From: Hyphomicrobiales bacterium
GTDB taxonomy: Bacteria; Pseudomonadota; Alphaproteobacteria; Rhizobiales; Rhizobiaceae
Assembly (NCBI GenBank): GCA_900473745.1
Contig: UCMW01000007.1
Span: 682,001 to 746,000, forward strand
Direction of reading: 5' to 3'
DNA: 64,000 bases
Position numbers and translations under genes: made by a program. The notes under the pieces were generated by a model. It was not told the DNA's origin. It worked only from the letters and a program-made list of their open reading frames with translations, and made no database searches. This document shows positions 17,895 through 34,196 of the stretch, one piece after another. Position 1 is the first letter of the stretch. Each line of letters opens with the position of its first letter.

Positions 17895-19004
17895 TCACCA
17901 GACCGGCTGCAGGCGGGACGTGGCTGGGATGGCGTTGGATTTGGTCGGAATCACATACATCCGGACAAAATTGACGGCCGCCGCAGCCGACCAGAAGCCC
18001 TTGGCGATCTTTCCGCCGAGCCCACCTTTTTCATTGGCCGCCATGATCTTGCGGTTGATCCGCTCCATCCGGCGGAAACCCTCATGCAGGGCCGGATTGT
18101 CGAGATCGAGCACGAGCGGAAAGCACTGGCGCGAGATCTCGCTAGTCAGCCGGAAGACCTTCATGTCGTAGTCGTCGATATCCACGCCGAGCCCCTTGTG
18201 GAAGGCCGGCCGCATATGGTCGCGCACATACATGGTCGCAAATACCGCGAGCAGGAAGAACTTGATCCAGTACTTGTTCATGCCCTCCATCAGCCGCTTG
18301 TCGGAGCGGATGATCAGCGAGAAGGCCTCGCCATGGGAGAACTCGTCATTGCACCACTCGCGGAACCACTTGAAGATCGGGTGGAAGCGCTGTTCGGGAT
18401 GCTTTTCGAGATGCCGGAAAATGGTGATGTAGCGGGCATAACCGATCTTCTCGGACAGATAGGTCGCGTAGTAGATGAATTTCGGCTTGAAGAAGGTGTA
18501 CTTCTTCGCCTTGGCAAGGAAGCCCATGTTCACGCCGATGCCGAATTCCTTCAGCGCATCGTTGATGAAGCCGGCATGGCGGGACTCGTCGCGGCTCATG
18601 TAGCCGAAGAGCTCGCAGATCTCCTGGTTCTTGCCGCGTCGCTTCATCTCCTTGTAGAGAACGCAGCCCGAGAATTCGGAGGTGAGCGACGAGACGAGGA
18701 AGTCGATGAACTCCTCGCGCAGGTCGTCCGGCAGCCCTTCGATGTCGATATCGTCCCACTGCTCGTTGCGCTTGAAGTGCCCGCGGTTCGGATCGCTCTT
18801 CATCTGCGCGATGAGCACGTCCCACTCGGCGCGCACCGGCTCGACATTGATCTTGTCCATCTCTTCGAAATCGGTGGTGTAGAAGCGAGGTGTCAGCATC
18901 GTGGAGACGAGCGCGCTGCGGGTCGTATCGCTGACCCCAGCCATGCGCTCCTCGACGGTCGGCTCGTGATCGGAAAGATCGCTTGGCGAAACATGGTTGT
19001 TCAT
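17895..19004 (-). CDS. acsF: Aerobic Mg-protoporphyrin IX monomethyl ester cyclase AcsF
   Basis: Oxygen-dependent diiron enzyme that forms ring E of chlorophyll precursors. Iron-binding motifs are visible as DESRHAGF and NDEFSHGEAF, with the upstream glutamate helix EEFIDFLVSSLTSEFSGC. ATG 19004 overlaps the upstream small gene stop (ATGA). Length is 369 aa. No anaerobic BchE gene is seen in the window, which suggests ring E closure needs oxygen. Confidence 0.95.
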   Translation of the reverse strand: MNNHVSPSDLSDHEPTVEERMAGVSDTTRSALVSTMLTPRFYTTDFEEMDKINVEPVRAEWDVLIAQMKSDPNRGHFKRNEQWDDIDIEGLPDDLREEFIDFLVSSLTSEFSGCVLYKEMKRRGKNQEICELFGYMSRDESRHAGFINDALKEFGIGVNMGFLAKAKKYTFFKPKFIYYATYLSEKIGYARYITIFRHLEKHPEQRFHPIFKWFREWCNDEFSHGEAFSLIIRSDKRLMEGMNKYWIKFFLLAVFATMYVRDHMRPAFHKGLGVDIDDYDMKVFRLTSEISRQCFPLVLDLDNPALHEGFRRMERINRKIMAANEKGGLGGKIAKGFWSAAAAVNFVRMYVIPTKSNAIPATSRLQPVW

Positions 19005-19306
19005 GACATTGCCCTCTCCGTGAAGCTGAATTCGCACAATTCCATCATATCCAGGTCGCCGGTGGCGCGGATCCAGGCCCGTTCCAGTGCGCCGGCCCGG
19101 GTGATGGTTGCCTTGCGGCGAAAATTCTGGCTGGAGCCATAGGGGATCTGGACCGGTGCGCCGTGCACGAGCACTTCATCACCCGGATGGACGACTACCC
19201 CGTTGTCGAACCTTAAGTGCGCACCAAGCGCCTCGAAGGTGTTGTTGATCTCGACGGTACAATCGACCGTCTCCTTCCGTCGCATCAAGGCAAAGACCGG
19301 GTTCAT
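19001..19306 (-). CDS. Conserved PGC protein of unknown function between puhC and acsF
   Basis: A 101-aa protein starting MNPVFALMRRKETVDCTVEI with ggaggag 5 bases upstream. It overlaps puhC at its start and acsF at its stop, both as ATGA. The middle (GVVVHPGDEVLVHGAPVQIP) looks like a small beta-rich domain with a PGDEVLVHG turn. The C-terminus is helical and acidic (TGDLDMMELCEFSFTERAMS). It has no membrane segment. Its fixed position before acsF suggests a role with the cyclase or complex assembly, but I do not recognise a characterised family. Confidence 0.75.
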   Translation of the reverse strand: MNPVFALMRRKETVDCTVEINNTFEALGAHLRFDNGVVVHPGDEVLVHGAPVQIPYGSSQNFRRKATITRAGALERAWIRATGDLDMMELCEFSFTERAMS

Positions 19307-19797
19307 TGGCTTTCTCCTCCCTGTGAGCCCAGAAGGGCTTCGAATGCAGCCACGTTGTCGCGGCCAAAGGCATCGAGATAAATCCGTTCGCCGGTTCCCG
19401 TATCGGACAGGCTGATTCCACCGGCGTCCCACTTGATCAGTCGGTAGGGCGTATCGAACGGCACCTTGGAGACCTGACGCATGCGCTCGAAAGCGCGCAG
19501 CGAACCGGGCACGAAGCCACCGGCCTGCGGAGCATAGCTTGCGATCTCCTGGCCCGTCGTAGCATCAGTCACGACGACGAAGTCAGCCGAGCTGCGGGTA
19601 ATGATGACGTCGCGGATGGCGATCGGTGCAGCCTGCTGCTGCTTGACGAGACCGAGCCCCGTGGTCTTTCCGAACAGGATTGCGCCCGCCGTAAAGGCGA
19701 GAAGACCGACAAGACCGAAAAACAAGCCACGGGGGACCCGATTAGGCGTCTTGCCCTTGCGGTCTGCCCAGTAGCCGAGATGCGAGGCCGATCCCAT
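19303..19797 (-). CDS. puhC: Photosynthetic complex assembly protein PuhC
   Basis: 164-aa bitopic membrane protein needed for efficient reaction-centre/LH1 levels in Rhodobacter. One TM helix (GLFFGLVGLLAFTAGAILFG) is followed by a periplasmic domain with the family signature VVTDATTGQEIASYAP and GGFVPGSLRAFERMR. It begins 9 bases after puhB and overlaps the next gene by 4 bases. Confidence 0.9.
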   Translation of the reverse strand: MGSASHLGYWADRKGKTPNRVPRGLFFGLVGLLAFTAGAILFGKTTGLGLVKQQQAAPIAIRDVIITRSSADFVVVTDATTGQEIASYAPQAGGFVPGSLRAFERMRQVSKVPFDTPYRLIKWDAGGISLSDTGTGERIYLDAFGRDNVAAFEALLGSQGGESQ

Positions 19798-19806
19798 GAC
19801 GCGCTC

Positions 19807-20481
19807 CTATTCGGCTGCGACGACGGAAGGCGGCATGGCACTTCCGGCTGTCTCTTGCACGATGATCCGTGGCTGCTCTGCGCGCGCGCCACGATACTGT
19901 CCGATCGCAGCCGACAGCACACTGGCCACCTTTGTCGCGTCCGGCAGGTAGATCAGGCTCGGCTCCGGCTTGGCGAAGCGGAAGCCGCGCACATGCGGCC
20001 ACTGGATGAGCCAGGAAAGGCGCTGTTCCGGCACCAAAGCGATCGCGATCAAACCAGCCTTGTCGCCGATCCGGGCGAGCGACACGCTGTCGATCTGTCG
20101 GAAGGGGAGATTGAGGGTCATCGAGATCGCTACACCGAAGCGCATCACTACGCGCTCCGTTGTGATCGTGTAGAGGGTCGTCTTCTCCACCGCCCAGGAA
20201 AACAGCTCGATCATGCCGATCAGCAGACCGGCCAGCGCCGTCAGAACCGCGACCGAGAAGAGGATGCCGCCCGCCGGGTGGCCATCCGAAAGACCGGCCG
20301 CGATCGCCCAGCTGGCGAGGATGAGGAAGTAGCCGACGATCCAGCGGACCTTCAGCAGATGGCGGGCGACGAGGGCAGAGGATGGCCGCCCTTGCCACAG
20401 GATGACCTCACCGACCGGAGGCACGCCGGGAAGGCCCGGCAGCGGCTCGATCTCGTGTTCTCGCGTGACGAACTGTTTCAC
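19807..20481 (-). CDS. puhB: Photosynthetic complex assembly protein PuhB
   Basis: 224-aa reaction-centre assembly factor with a PH-like (bPH2) domain. Features are the GEVILWQGRPSSALVARHLL start, about three hydrophobic segments, TTLYTITTERVVMRFGVAI and LPFRQIDSVSL. It overlaps the puhA stop (ATGA). Together with puhA, C and E it forms the standard puh set. Confidence 0.92.
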   Translation of the reverse strand: MKQFVTREHEIEPLPGLPGVPPVGEVILWQGRPSSALVARHLLKVRWIVGYFLILASWAIAAGLSDGHPAGGILFSVAVLTALAGLLIGMIELFSWAVEKTTLYTITTERVVMRFGVAISMTLNLPFRQIDSVSLARIGDKAGLIAIALVPEQRLSWLIQWPHVRGFRFAKPEPSLIYLPDATKVASVLSAAIGQYRGARAEQPRIIVQETAGSAMPPSVVAAE

Positions 20482-21257
20482 AGCAGTGGCTCCTGACGAA
20501 GGCGATCCGCATAGAGGAGACCGGCGCCGAAATAGGCGGCGATCTTGTCTTCCTCGAGCAAGGTCACGAGTTCGGGGCGAGCGGTCGCGGGCACATCCGC
20601 GAACTGCGCCGCGGTCACCGCATGCACATAGAGATGCCGGACATTGCCGCGGCCGGTCTGGAATACGACGAAGTTGTTGGGCAGAAGCACCGTGCGCCCG
20701 CCTTCACCAAGCTCCACTTCGTAGTAGCGGATCAGATGTTCGGCACGGTCCACCCACATGTCCCTGACGGTTCCCGCCACCTGACGGTCGCAACCGAGGA
20801 CAACCAGACCACGCGGATCGGCGGCACCTTCGGCGAGACCGAAACCATCAGCCACGCGCATTGGCACGATGCGCGCATCGCCATGAGCTGTGACGTCAGG
20901 CTTGTCGGAACGCTCGGCCCAGGAGCCGGGACCAATGCCGGCGAGCAGCGGATTGCCGACCGGTTCGGACGGATAGCCGGGAGCCGGCGCGATGCGGCGG
21001 CTGGAGAACTTGCGCTCGTCGCGCTTGAAGTCCGGAACCTGCTTGATCCCCTGGCCATGCGGCAGGAGGAAGGTCTTCTTTGGTGGCACGAAGAGCCAGG
21101 GGCTCTTGTTGTAGCGACCCGTCACATCCTCTTCGAGCGGATAGCCCTCGCGGCGGTCTTCCTGGCGCAGATACCAGATCAGCCCCGCAAAGAAGAGCCA
21201 GAACGCGTAGAGCACCACTTGTGCGACATCGATATTCCCAACCAGCGACCCGGTCAT
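20478..21257 (-). CDS. puhA: Photosynthetic reaction centre H subunit PuhA
   Basis: Caps the cytoplasmic face of the reaction centre and shapes proton transfer to QB. An N-terminal TM helix (VVLYAFWLFFAGLIWYLRQE) is followed by REGYPLEEDVTGR and a PRC-barrel cytoplasmic domain with DPRGLVVLGCDRQVAGTV. Length is 259 aa. It lies 36 bases after lhaA. Confidence 0.95.
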   Translation of the reverse strand: MTGSLVGNIDVAQVVLYAFWLFFAGLIWYLRQEDRREGYPLEEDVTGRYNKSPWLFVPPKKTFLLPHGQGIKQVPDFKRDERKFSSRRIAPAPGYPSEPVGNPLLAGIGPGSWAERSDKPDVTAHGDARIVPMRVADGFGLAEGAADPRGLVVLGCDRQVAGTVRDMWVDRAEHLIRYYEVELGEGGRTVLLPNNFVVFQTGRGNVRHLYVHAVTAAQFADVPATARPELVTLLEEDKIAAYFGAGLLYADRLRQEPLL

Positions 21258-21293
21258 ATCAGACCCTCCCGTGTAAAGCGCTTCCGCCGGCGG

Positions 21294-22733
21294 TCAGCCG
21301 GGCAGCTCCGCCAATCCAAAACGCATGTTGTGCAGATAGTCCCTCTGGTAGCGCCGGCCGGTGAGCGGACCCAAGACCGCCAGGCACAAGAAGAGAAGAA
21401 TGATTTCAAAGGTATAGACGACGAGATAACCAGCAGCCGGCGTCATCATGGCCTCGCCCAGCGAGCCGTTGAGCGCCAATGCATTGATCGTGTTCTTGAT
21501 CACGCCACCAGCCAGCATGCTGGCGCCAATGGCGGTCGCCTGCACAGCGCCCCAGGCACCGACGACAAGGCCGCTGTCCGAGCGATCGGCAATGCCGATG
21601 GCGGCCAGCATGGTGCCAACGGCAAATAGCCCACCGCCCAGACCGATACCGAAGGCACCGAGATGAAAGAGCGCATTGAAACCGAGCGGCGAGGCAAAGA
21701 TGACAGCGCAGAAGGCCCCGAGACCGATCAGCAAGCCCCTAGCTGCGACCCGGTACATCTGCGCGCCACGCTGAAGGCTGTGGGCCGCCCAGGCGAAACC
21801 GACCATGGTTCCGAAGGCCCAGAGCCCCGTCAGGCGCGTCGTTTCCCCGACGGTGAGGCCGAGGATTTCGCCACCATAGGGCTCAAGCAGGATATCCTGC
21901 ATCGAGAAGGCAGCCGATCCGATGGCAACGGCGAGCAGCAGACGCATGACGCCAGGCGCGCTGCGATAATCATCGAGGGCATCGAAGAAGCTCGACAGAT
22001 CCCGGTCAACAGCGGTGCGGCGCACATCACGCGCTTCCTGCTTCCAGATCGCGATCACATTGATGATGATGGTGAGCAGCGCCGTGCCCTGGATGACCTG
22101 GATCAGAACCTTCGGGGAGAAATCGACCAAAAACACGCTGTAGAAGCTGGAGGCCCCGATCATGCCCGTCAGCAGCATGAAATAAAGCAGTGCCACGACC
22201 CGCGGACGCTTTTCCTCTGGCACGAGATCGCTGGCGAGTGCCAGGCCCGCCGTCTGCGACATATGCATGCCGAAGCCGGTGAGAATGAAGGCAAGGCTTG
22301 CACCTGCAGCCCCGGCCCAATCGGGTCCAAGCGTCTGCGATTGCAGGAGAAGAAGAGCAAAGGGCATGATCGCCAGGCCGCCGAATTGCAGCAGGCTGCC
22401 GAGCCAGACATAGGGCACGCGCCGCCAGCCGAGCACCGATTTATAGGTGTCCGATCGGAAGCCGAAGAGCAGGCGCAGCGGAGCGGCCAGAACCGGAATG
22501 GCGACCACCGCCGAGACGAGCGCGACGGAAACGCCGAGCTCGACGATCAGCACACGGTTCAGTGTGCCGGTCAGGAGAACGAGCACGCACCCGGCCGAAA
22601 CCTGGAACAACGAAAGACGCAGCAGACTCGACAACGGCATCTCGGCCGACGCCGCATCCGCAAACGGCATGAAGCGCGTTCCAAGCTTCTGCCAGAACGA
22701 GATCATTTTGCGGTTGGCGGCAGCAATCGTCAT
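21294..22733 (-). CDS. lhaA: LH1 assembly protein LhaA (PucC/BCD family)
   Basis: Twelve-helix MFS-type protein of the bacteriochlorophyll delivery (BCD) family that helps assemble the LH1 antenna. Landmarks are LLRLSLFQVSAGCVLVLLTG, TLNRVLIVELGVS, LFGFRSDTYKSVLGWRRVPY and DILLEPYGGEILGLTVGETT. At 479 aa and lying between bchM and puhA it matches lhaA rather than pucC. It overlaps bchM by 4 bases. Confidence 0.92.
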   Translation of the reverse strand: MTIAAANRKMISFWQKLGTRFMPFADAASAEMPLSSLLRLSLFQVSAGCVLVLLTGTLNRVLIVELGVSVALVSAVVAIPVLAAPLRLLFGFRSDTYKSVLGWRRVPYVWLGSLLQFGGLAIMPFALLLLQSQTLGPDWAGAAGASLAFILTGFGMHMSQTAGLALASDLVPEEKRPRVVALLYFMLLTGMIGASSFYSVFLVDFSPKVLIQVIQGTALLTIIINVIAIWKQEARDVRRTAVDRDLSSFFDALDDYRSAPGVMRLLLAVAIGSAAFSMQDILLEPYGGEILGLTVGETTRLTGLWAFGTMVGFAWAAHSLQRGAQMYRVAARGLLIGLGAFCAVIFASPLGFNALFHLGAFGIGLGGGLFAVGTMLAAIGIADRSDSGLVVGAWGAVQATAIGASMLAGGVIKNTINALALNGSLGEAMMTPAAGYLVVYTFEIILLFLCLAVLGPLTGRRYQRDYLHNMRFGLAELPG

Positions 22734-23446
22734 GACCGGATCACCTCCATGGCTTGCGAGGTATAAAAGCCTACGGCAACCTTGTGGCTGCGAGCTGCCT
22801 GCCAGTGGGCAAACTCCGGATGGTCGATCATCTCGGCGATGAGTCGTGATGGATCGACCGGATAGATCGCCGGCGCCCGGTTTCCGCGTGGAAAAACCTT
22901 GCCCGCAGCCAGCATGGCCCGCAGCAGGCGCGAGCCGGGGGCGAGCGTGAAGATCATCTGTCGCGAAGTGCGCTCAGCGAGTGTGTGCAGAACACGCACG
23001 GCATCGGCCGGACGGTAATGGATCAGCACGTCCATCGCGACCACGGCATCGAAATGTCCGTGACGGGGGTCCAGCATGTCGCCGCTGTGGAAGGTGACCG
23101 AGCCCTTGAAGCGCCCGTGTGCGGCTTCAATCTCATGCGCCCGCTGGCGGGCATGGGCGATCATCTGCGCCGAGAGATCGATGCCGACGACTTCGGCGCC
23201 GCGTGCGATGAGTTCGAAGGATAGAACTCCGGAACCGCAGCCTGCGTCCAGGATCCGCCAGCCCGTCAGGTCCGCCGGGAGCCAGGAGGCGAGCGTGCCA
23301 CGCATCTCTTCGCGACCTTTCCGCACTGTGGCGCGGATGCCGCTCACTGGCTGGTCGCCGGTCAGGCGTTTCCAGGCATCGAGCGCCGTACGGTCGAAGT
23401 AGTGTTCGATTTCACCGGTGCGTCTGATGTAATCGGCCTGGCTCAT
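22730..23446 (-). CDS. bchM: Mg-protoporphyrin IX O-methyltransferase BchM
   Basis: SAM-dependent methyltransferase that esterifies the C13 propionate of Mg-protoporphyrin IX before AcsF acts. The SAM motif ILDAGCGSGVLSFELIARGA is clear, as is the family start YIRRTGEIEHYFDRTALDAW. Length is 238 aa. Seven bases separate it from bchL; its stop overlaps lhaA. Confidence 0.94.
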   Translation of the reverse strand: MSQADYIRRTGEIEHYFDRTALDAWKRLTGDQPVSGIRATVRKGREEMRGTLASWLPADLTGWRILDAGCGSGVLSFELIARGAEVVGIDLSAQMIAHARQRAHEIEAAHGRFKGSVTFHSGDMLDPRHGHFDAVVAMDVLIHYRPADAVRVLHTLAERTSRQMIFTLAPGSRLLRAMLAAGKVFPRGNRAPAIYPVDPSRLIAEMIDHPEFAHWQAARSHKVAVGFYTSQAMEVIRS

Positions 23447-23453
23447 GACAACC

Positions 23454-31527
<8,074 letters not shown>

Positions 31528-31592
31528 CCCTTCTCCCGTCCCTCCCAAGGGCAATCGGGATTGAGCAAAGACTACGCCCCTCACGATGAAAG

Positions 31593-31610
31593 TGTCAACT
31601 TAGATTGACG
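31593..31610. promoter_or_regulatory. Degenerate PpsR/CrtJ-type palindrome between bchF and aerR
   Basis: TGTCAACTTAGATTGACG keeps the TGTCAA/TTGAC arms but ends ACG instead of ACA. It lies 65 bases upstream of bchF and 120 bases upstream of the AerR-like gene, so it could serve the 16-kb bchF-idi superoperon and the regulator operon. The rest of the 203-base gap is AT-rich around 31610-31640, with no other clear element. Confidence 0.65.
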
Positions 31611-31730
31611 TATATTTTTATTTACAGAAATGAAAACTGAGTTCATGCTCCTCTAGCTCGTCCGACGGAACCTCGCACGTCTCCGCTCGACGCCGCATAA
31701 TGGTCGTTTCGCGGGCGGGGAGCTTGGCGC

Positions 31731-32687
31731 GTGATGATGGACGGTTCGCTTCAAGACGGGAATGATCCGCAAAACACCGGGAAACCTTCGCGGCGGGAAG
31801 GGTTTAAGCCCCTCCCAGGGCTTGCGGCCGATAGCAAGAGCACATACCTAACCCAGAGCGAGGGAGAAAAACTCCGACGCCTGATTAAGGGAACGGTGGC
31901 TTCGATGACGGCCGAGAAGCTGTCGACGCGTTATGACCGGGGTTTGGAGCACGATCGCCTGTATGAGAAGGCGCTCGCAGAGTTTCGTTTTCTGATCTTG
32001 AACCCGCGCACGCGCGCGGCATCTCTCAGGGCATTCCTCGAGCACGAACTGCCGCCGGGACGGCCGAATTATGTCAAGGTCCTCTTCCTCGAGACCATTG
32101 CCCGGCAGCTCGGCAAGGATTGGGTCTCGGATGAATGCGATTTCATCGATGTCAGCATCGGAACCGCTCGCCTTCAAGAAATGGCGACCTCCTTGTCGAT
32201 GGAACTTCGCGGTTCACCTCATGGCGCCGACACACCGAGCGCGCTGATTCTGGCTCCTTACGGGGAACAGCACACATTGATGCCGCATCTCATCGGACTG
32301 CTCTTCGACAGCCTCGGTTGGTCGAGCCAGGTCCTTGAGCCGGCAGCGTCGAGGACGGGCGCCCTCGCGCGAGCGCTCGAGGGCGCCGACGTCGCCTGCA
32401 TTGGTTGGAGCAACGTAAGACTGGCGAAAGAGTTCAAGACCCTTGTCCAGGATATCCGCAAGCTTCGCAAAGGGTCGCGAATACCCCTCGTCGTCGGCGG
32501 CGCGGCCGCACTGGATTCCATTGATTTTCTTGTAAGTTTGGGGATTGATTGCATCTGTGACAGCGTTTACTCCGCCGTCAAGATCTGCGACAGTTATTAC
32601 GAACTAGAAAGAATCAGCCAACAGGCCAGCGCCGCTGGCAAAACGGCAGTGGTTTCACCCGGCGGTATCGATTGGCTCACTCCATGA
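31731..32687 (+). CDS. ppaA: AerR/PpaA-type cobalamin-binding antirepressor
   Basis: Regulator with a C-terminal B12-binding (SCHIC) fold. In Rhodobacter such proteins bind cobalamin and act on the PpsR/CrtJ repressor in response to light or oxygen. The block APYGEQHTLMPHLIGLLF carries His181, placed like the proposed cobalt ligand, followed by GADVACIGWSNV and VVGGAAALDS. The N-terminal half is helical and lacks a DNA-binding motif. GTG 31731 or ATG at 31734/31737 could start it. Its stop overlaps the ppsR ATG (ATGA), so the pair is co-translated. Confidence 0.87.
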   Translation: MMMDGSLQDGNDPQNTGKPSRREGFKPLPGLAADSKSTYLTQSEGEKLRRLIKGTVASMTAEKLSTRYDRGLEHDRLYEKALAEFRFLILNPRTRAASLRAFLEHELPPGRPNYVKVLFLETIARQLGKDWVSDECDFIDVSIGTARLQEMATSLSMELRGSPHGADTPSALILAPYGEQHTLMPHLIGLLFDSLGWSSQVLEPAASRTGALARALEGADVACIGWSNVRLAKEFKTLVQDIRKLRKGSRIPLVVGGAAALDSIDFLVSLGIDCICDSVYSAVKICDSYYELERISQQASAAGKTAVVSPGGIDWLTP

Positions 32688-34135
32688 AGCCCCTGAACGG
32701 TCATAGTGGTACGGATGGCTTCGCAGTTGCTGACAGCCTGCTGAAGACCCTGGACCTCGATTCGATCGGTTCTCTCGTAAGCCTCGGCGCCGATGTCGTC
32801 ATGCTGGTGGACCGCAACGACATCGTCTCCCAGATCTACATCGCCGGCAAGGACCTGACTGATTACGATCTCGCAAAGACGGTCGGCAAACGCCTTCAGG
32901 ACTGCGTCACGATCGAGTCGGTGCCCAAGATCGATTCCATGCTCTCGGCGGGCAGCCACCACCACCCTGTGCGCGGCTATCAGGTCAACCACAAATGTGC
33001 AGGCAAGCCAGATCTCCCGGTCGTGTACTCCGCCTACAGCGCCAAAGACTTTCCCTATACGATCGTGGTCGGCCGTGAATTGCGCCAGCAGATGCACGAC
33101 CAGCAGCGCCTCGTCCAGACACAGTTGGAACTGGAGGCGGATTACCGGGAGCTGAAGGAAGCCGAAACCCGCTATCGGACCGCCTTCAAGGTCGCCACCG
33201 TCGCCTATGTGATGCTGGATGGCGAACGGCGAACTATCCTGGATGCGAATCCGGCAGCGGCATCCCTCTTGTCTTCGACCTCCGCCCCCCTGTCGGGGAA
33301 ATCCATTCGTGACCTCTTCGGAAAGCAGGACCGGGATCGCTTAGGAGATGCGATCAGCGAGGCTCGCCACAGCCCGGACCCGGTCAATCTGGATGGCATC
33401 AGCATTGCGAAGGGACCGACCGTCTCCCTGACGATCCGCTCCTACCGAGAAAACGGCATCACCAATGTGCTGCTTGCGCTCTGGCCGTCCGAGCAGGACC
33501 AGGAGACGAAGCGGCAGCGTACGGAAAAACCGGTGGGTGGCGCGGCGATCGAACTTGCCGATCTGCCGGAAGCAGTCATCCAGACCGACATGAACGGCCT
33601 GGTTATTTCGGCAAACACGCTGTTCCTCGACTTGATCCATGCCCCGTCTTTGACCCAGGTTCTCGGCCGCAATGTTACGTCCTGGTTCGGTGGTGCGGCC
33701 ATCGATATTCGCGTCTTGTACACACGCCTGCTCGACGAACCTTGCGTTCGGGGCTTCACCTCGACGCTCACCGACAATCTCTCGGCCGAGAGCGCCGTCA
33801 CCATCTCCGCACGCCTCAATCTGTCGAGCAATACGGTCCAGCTCATCGTGGTTCCTCAGGCAAACAGTGGTGAGCGCCTGACCATTCCTTCGCCAGGCGT
33901 TCCCGACCAGGCAGAAGGTTTCTCGGCCCTCGTCGGCAAGGTCCCCTTGAAGGATCTCATTCGGGAATCCCTCGACGTGATCGAGAAGATCTGCATCGAG
34001 GCCGCCCTCGACCACACCAACAACAACCGCGCCTATGCGGCAGAGATCCTAGGGCTCTCGCGCCAGAGCCTCTACATCAAGCTGCGTCGGCATGGTCTGG
34101 AAGACTACCGTCCAGGTGCCGGTCAACCGAACTGA
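32684..34135 (+). CDS. ppsR: Photosynthesis gene repressor PpsR/CrtJ
   Basis: PAS-containing transcriptional repressor of photosynthesis genes. An N-terminal domain, two PAS regions (around YRTAFKVATVAYVMLDGE and LPEAVIQTDMNGLVISANTL) and a Fis-type HTH (NNRAYAAEILGLSRQSLYIK, about 446-465) are visible. Start ATG 32684 overlaps the upstream stop. Cysteines are at about 74, 105, 354 and 437. Cys437 (KICIEAAL) sits where the redox cysteine of the HTH region is in Rhodobacter; the inter-PAS cysteine has no counterpart. Length is 483 aa. Confidence 0.93.
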   Translation: MKPLNGHSGTDGFAVADSLLKTLDLDSIGSLVSLGADVVMLVDRNDIVSQIYIAGKDLTDYDLAKTVGKRLQDCVTIESVPKIDSMLSAGSHHHPVRGYQVNHKCAGKPDLPVVYSAYSAKDFPYTIVVGRELRQQMHDQQRLVQTQLELEADYRELKEAETRYRTAFKVATVAYVMLDGERRTILDANPAAASLLSSTSAPLSGKSIRDLFGKQDRDRLGDAISEARHSPDPVNLDGISIAKGPTVSLTIRSYRENGITNVLLALWPSEQDQETKRQRTEKPVGGAAIELADLPEAVIQTDMNGLVISANTLFLDLIHAPSLTQVLGRNVTSWFGGAAIDIRVLYTRLLDEPCVRGFTSTLTDNLSAESAVTISARLNLSSNTVQLIVVPQANSGERLTIPSPGVPDQAEGFSALVGKVPLKDLIRESLDVIEKICIEAALDHTNNNRAYAAEILGLSRQSLYIKLRRHGLEDYRPGAGQPN

Positions 34136-34149
34136 ACGACAGATAGAAC

Positions 34150-34167
34150 TGTCAATTTAAGTTGACA
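34150..34167. promoter_or_regulatory. PpsR/CrtJ-type palindrome upstream of bchG
   Basis: TGTCAATTTAAGTTGACA is a near-perfect palindrome of the TGT-N12-ACA type. It lies 14 bases after the ppsR stop and 29 bases before the bchG start, so it likely controls bchG and the downstream genes. It may overlap the core promoter. Confidence 0.8.
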
Positions 34168-34196
34168 CATTCCCGGGTGCGGCTTAGCCTTCACCC

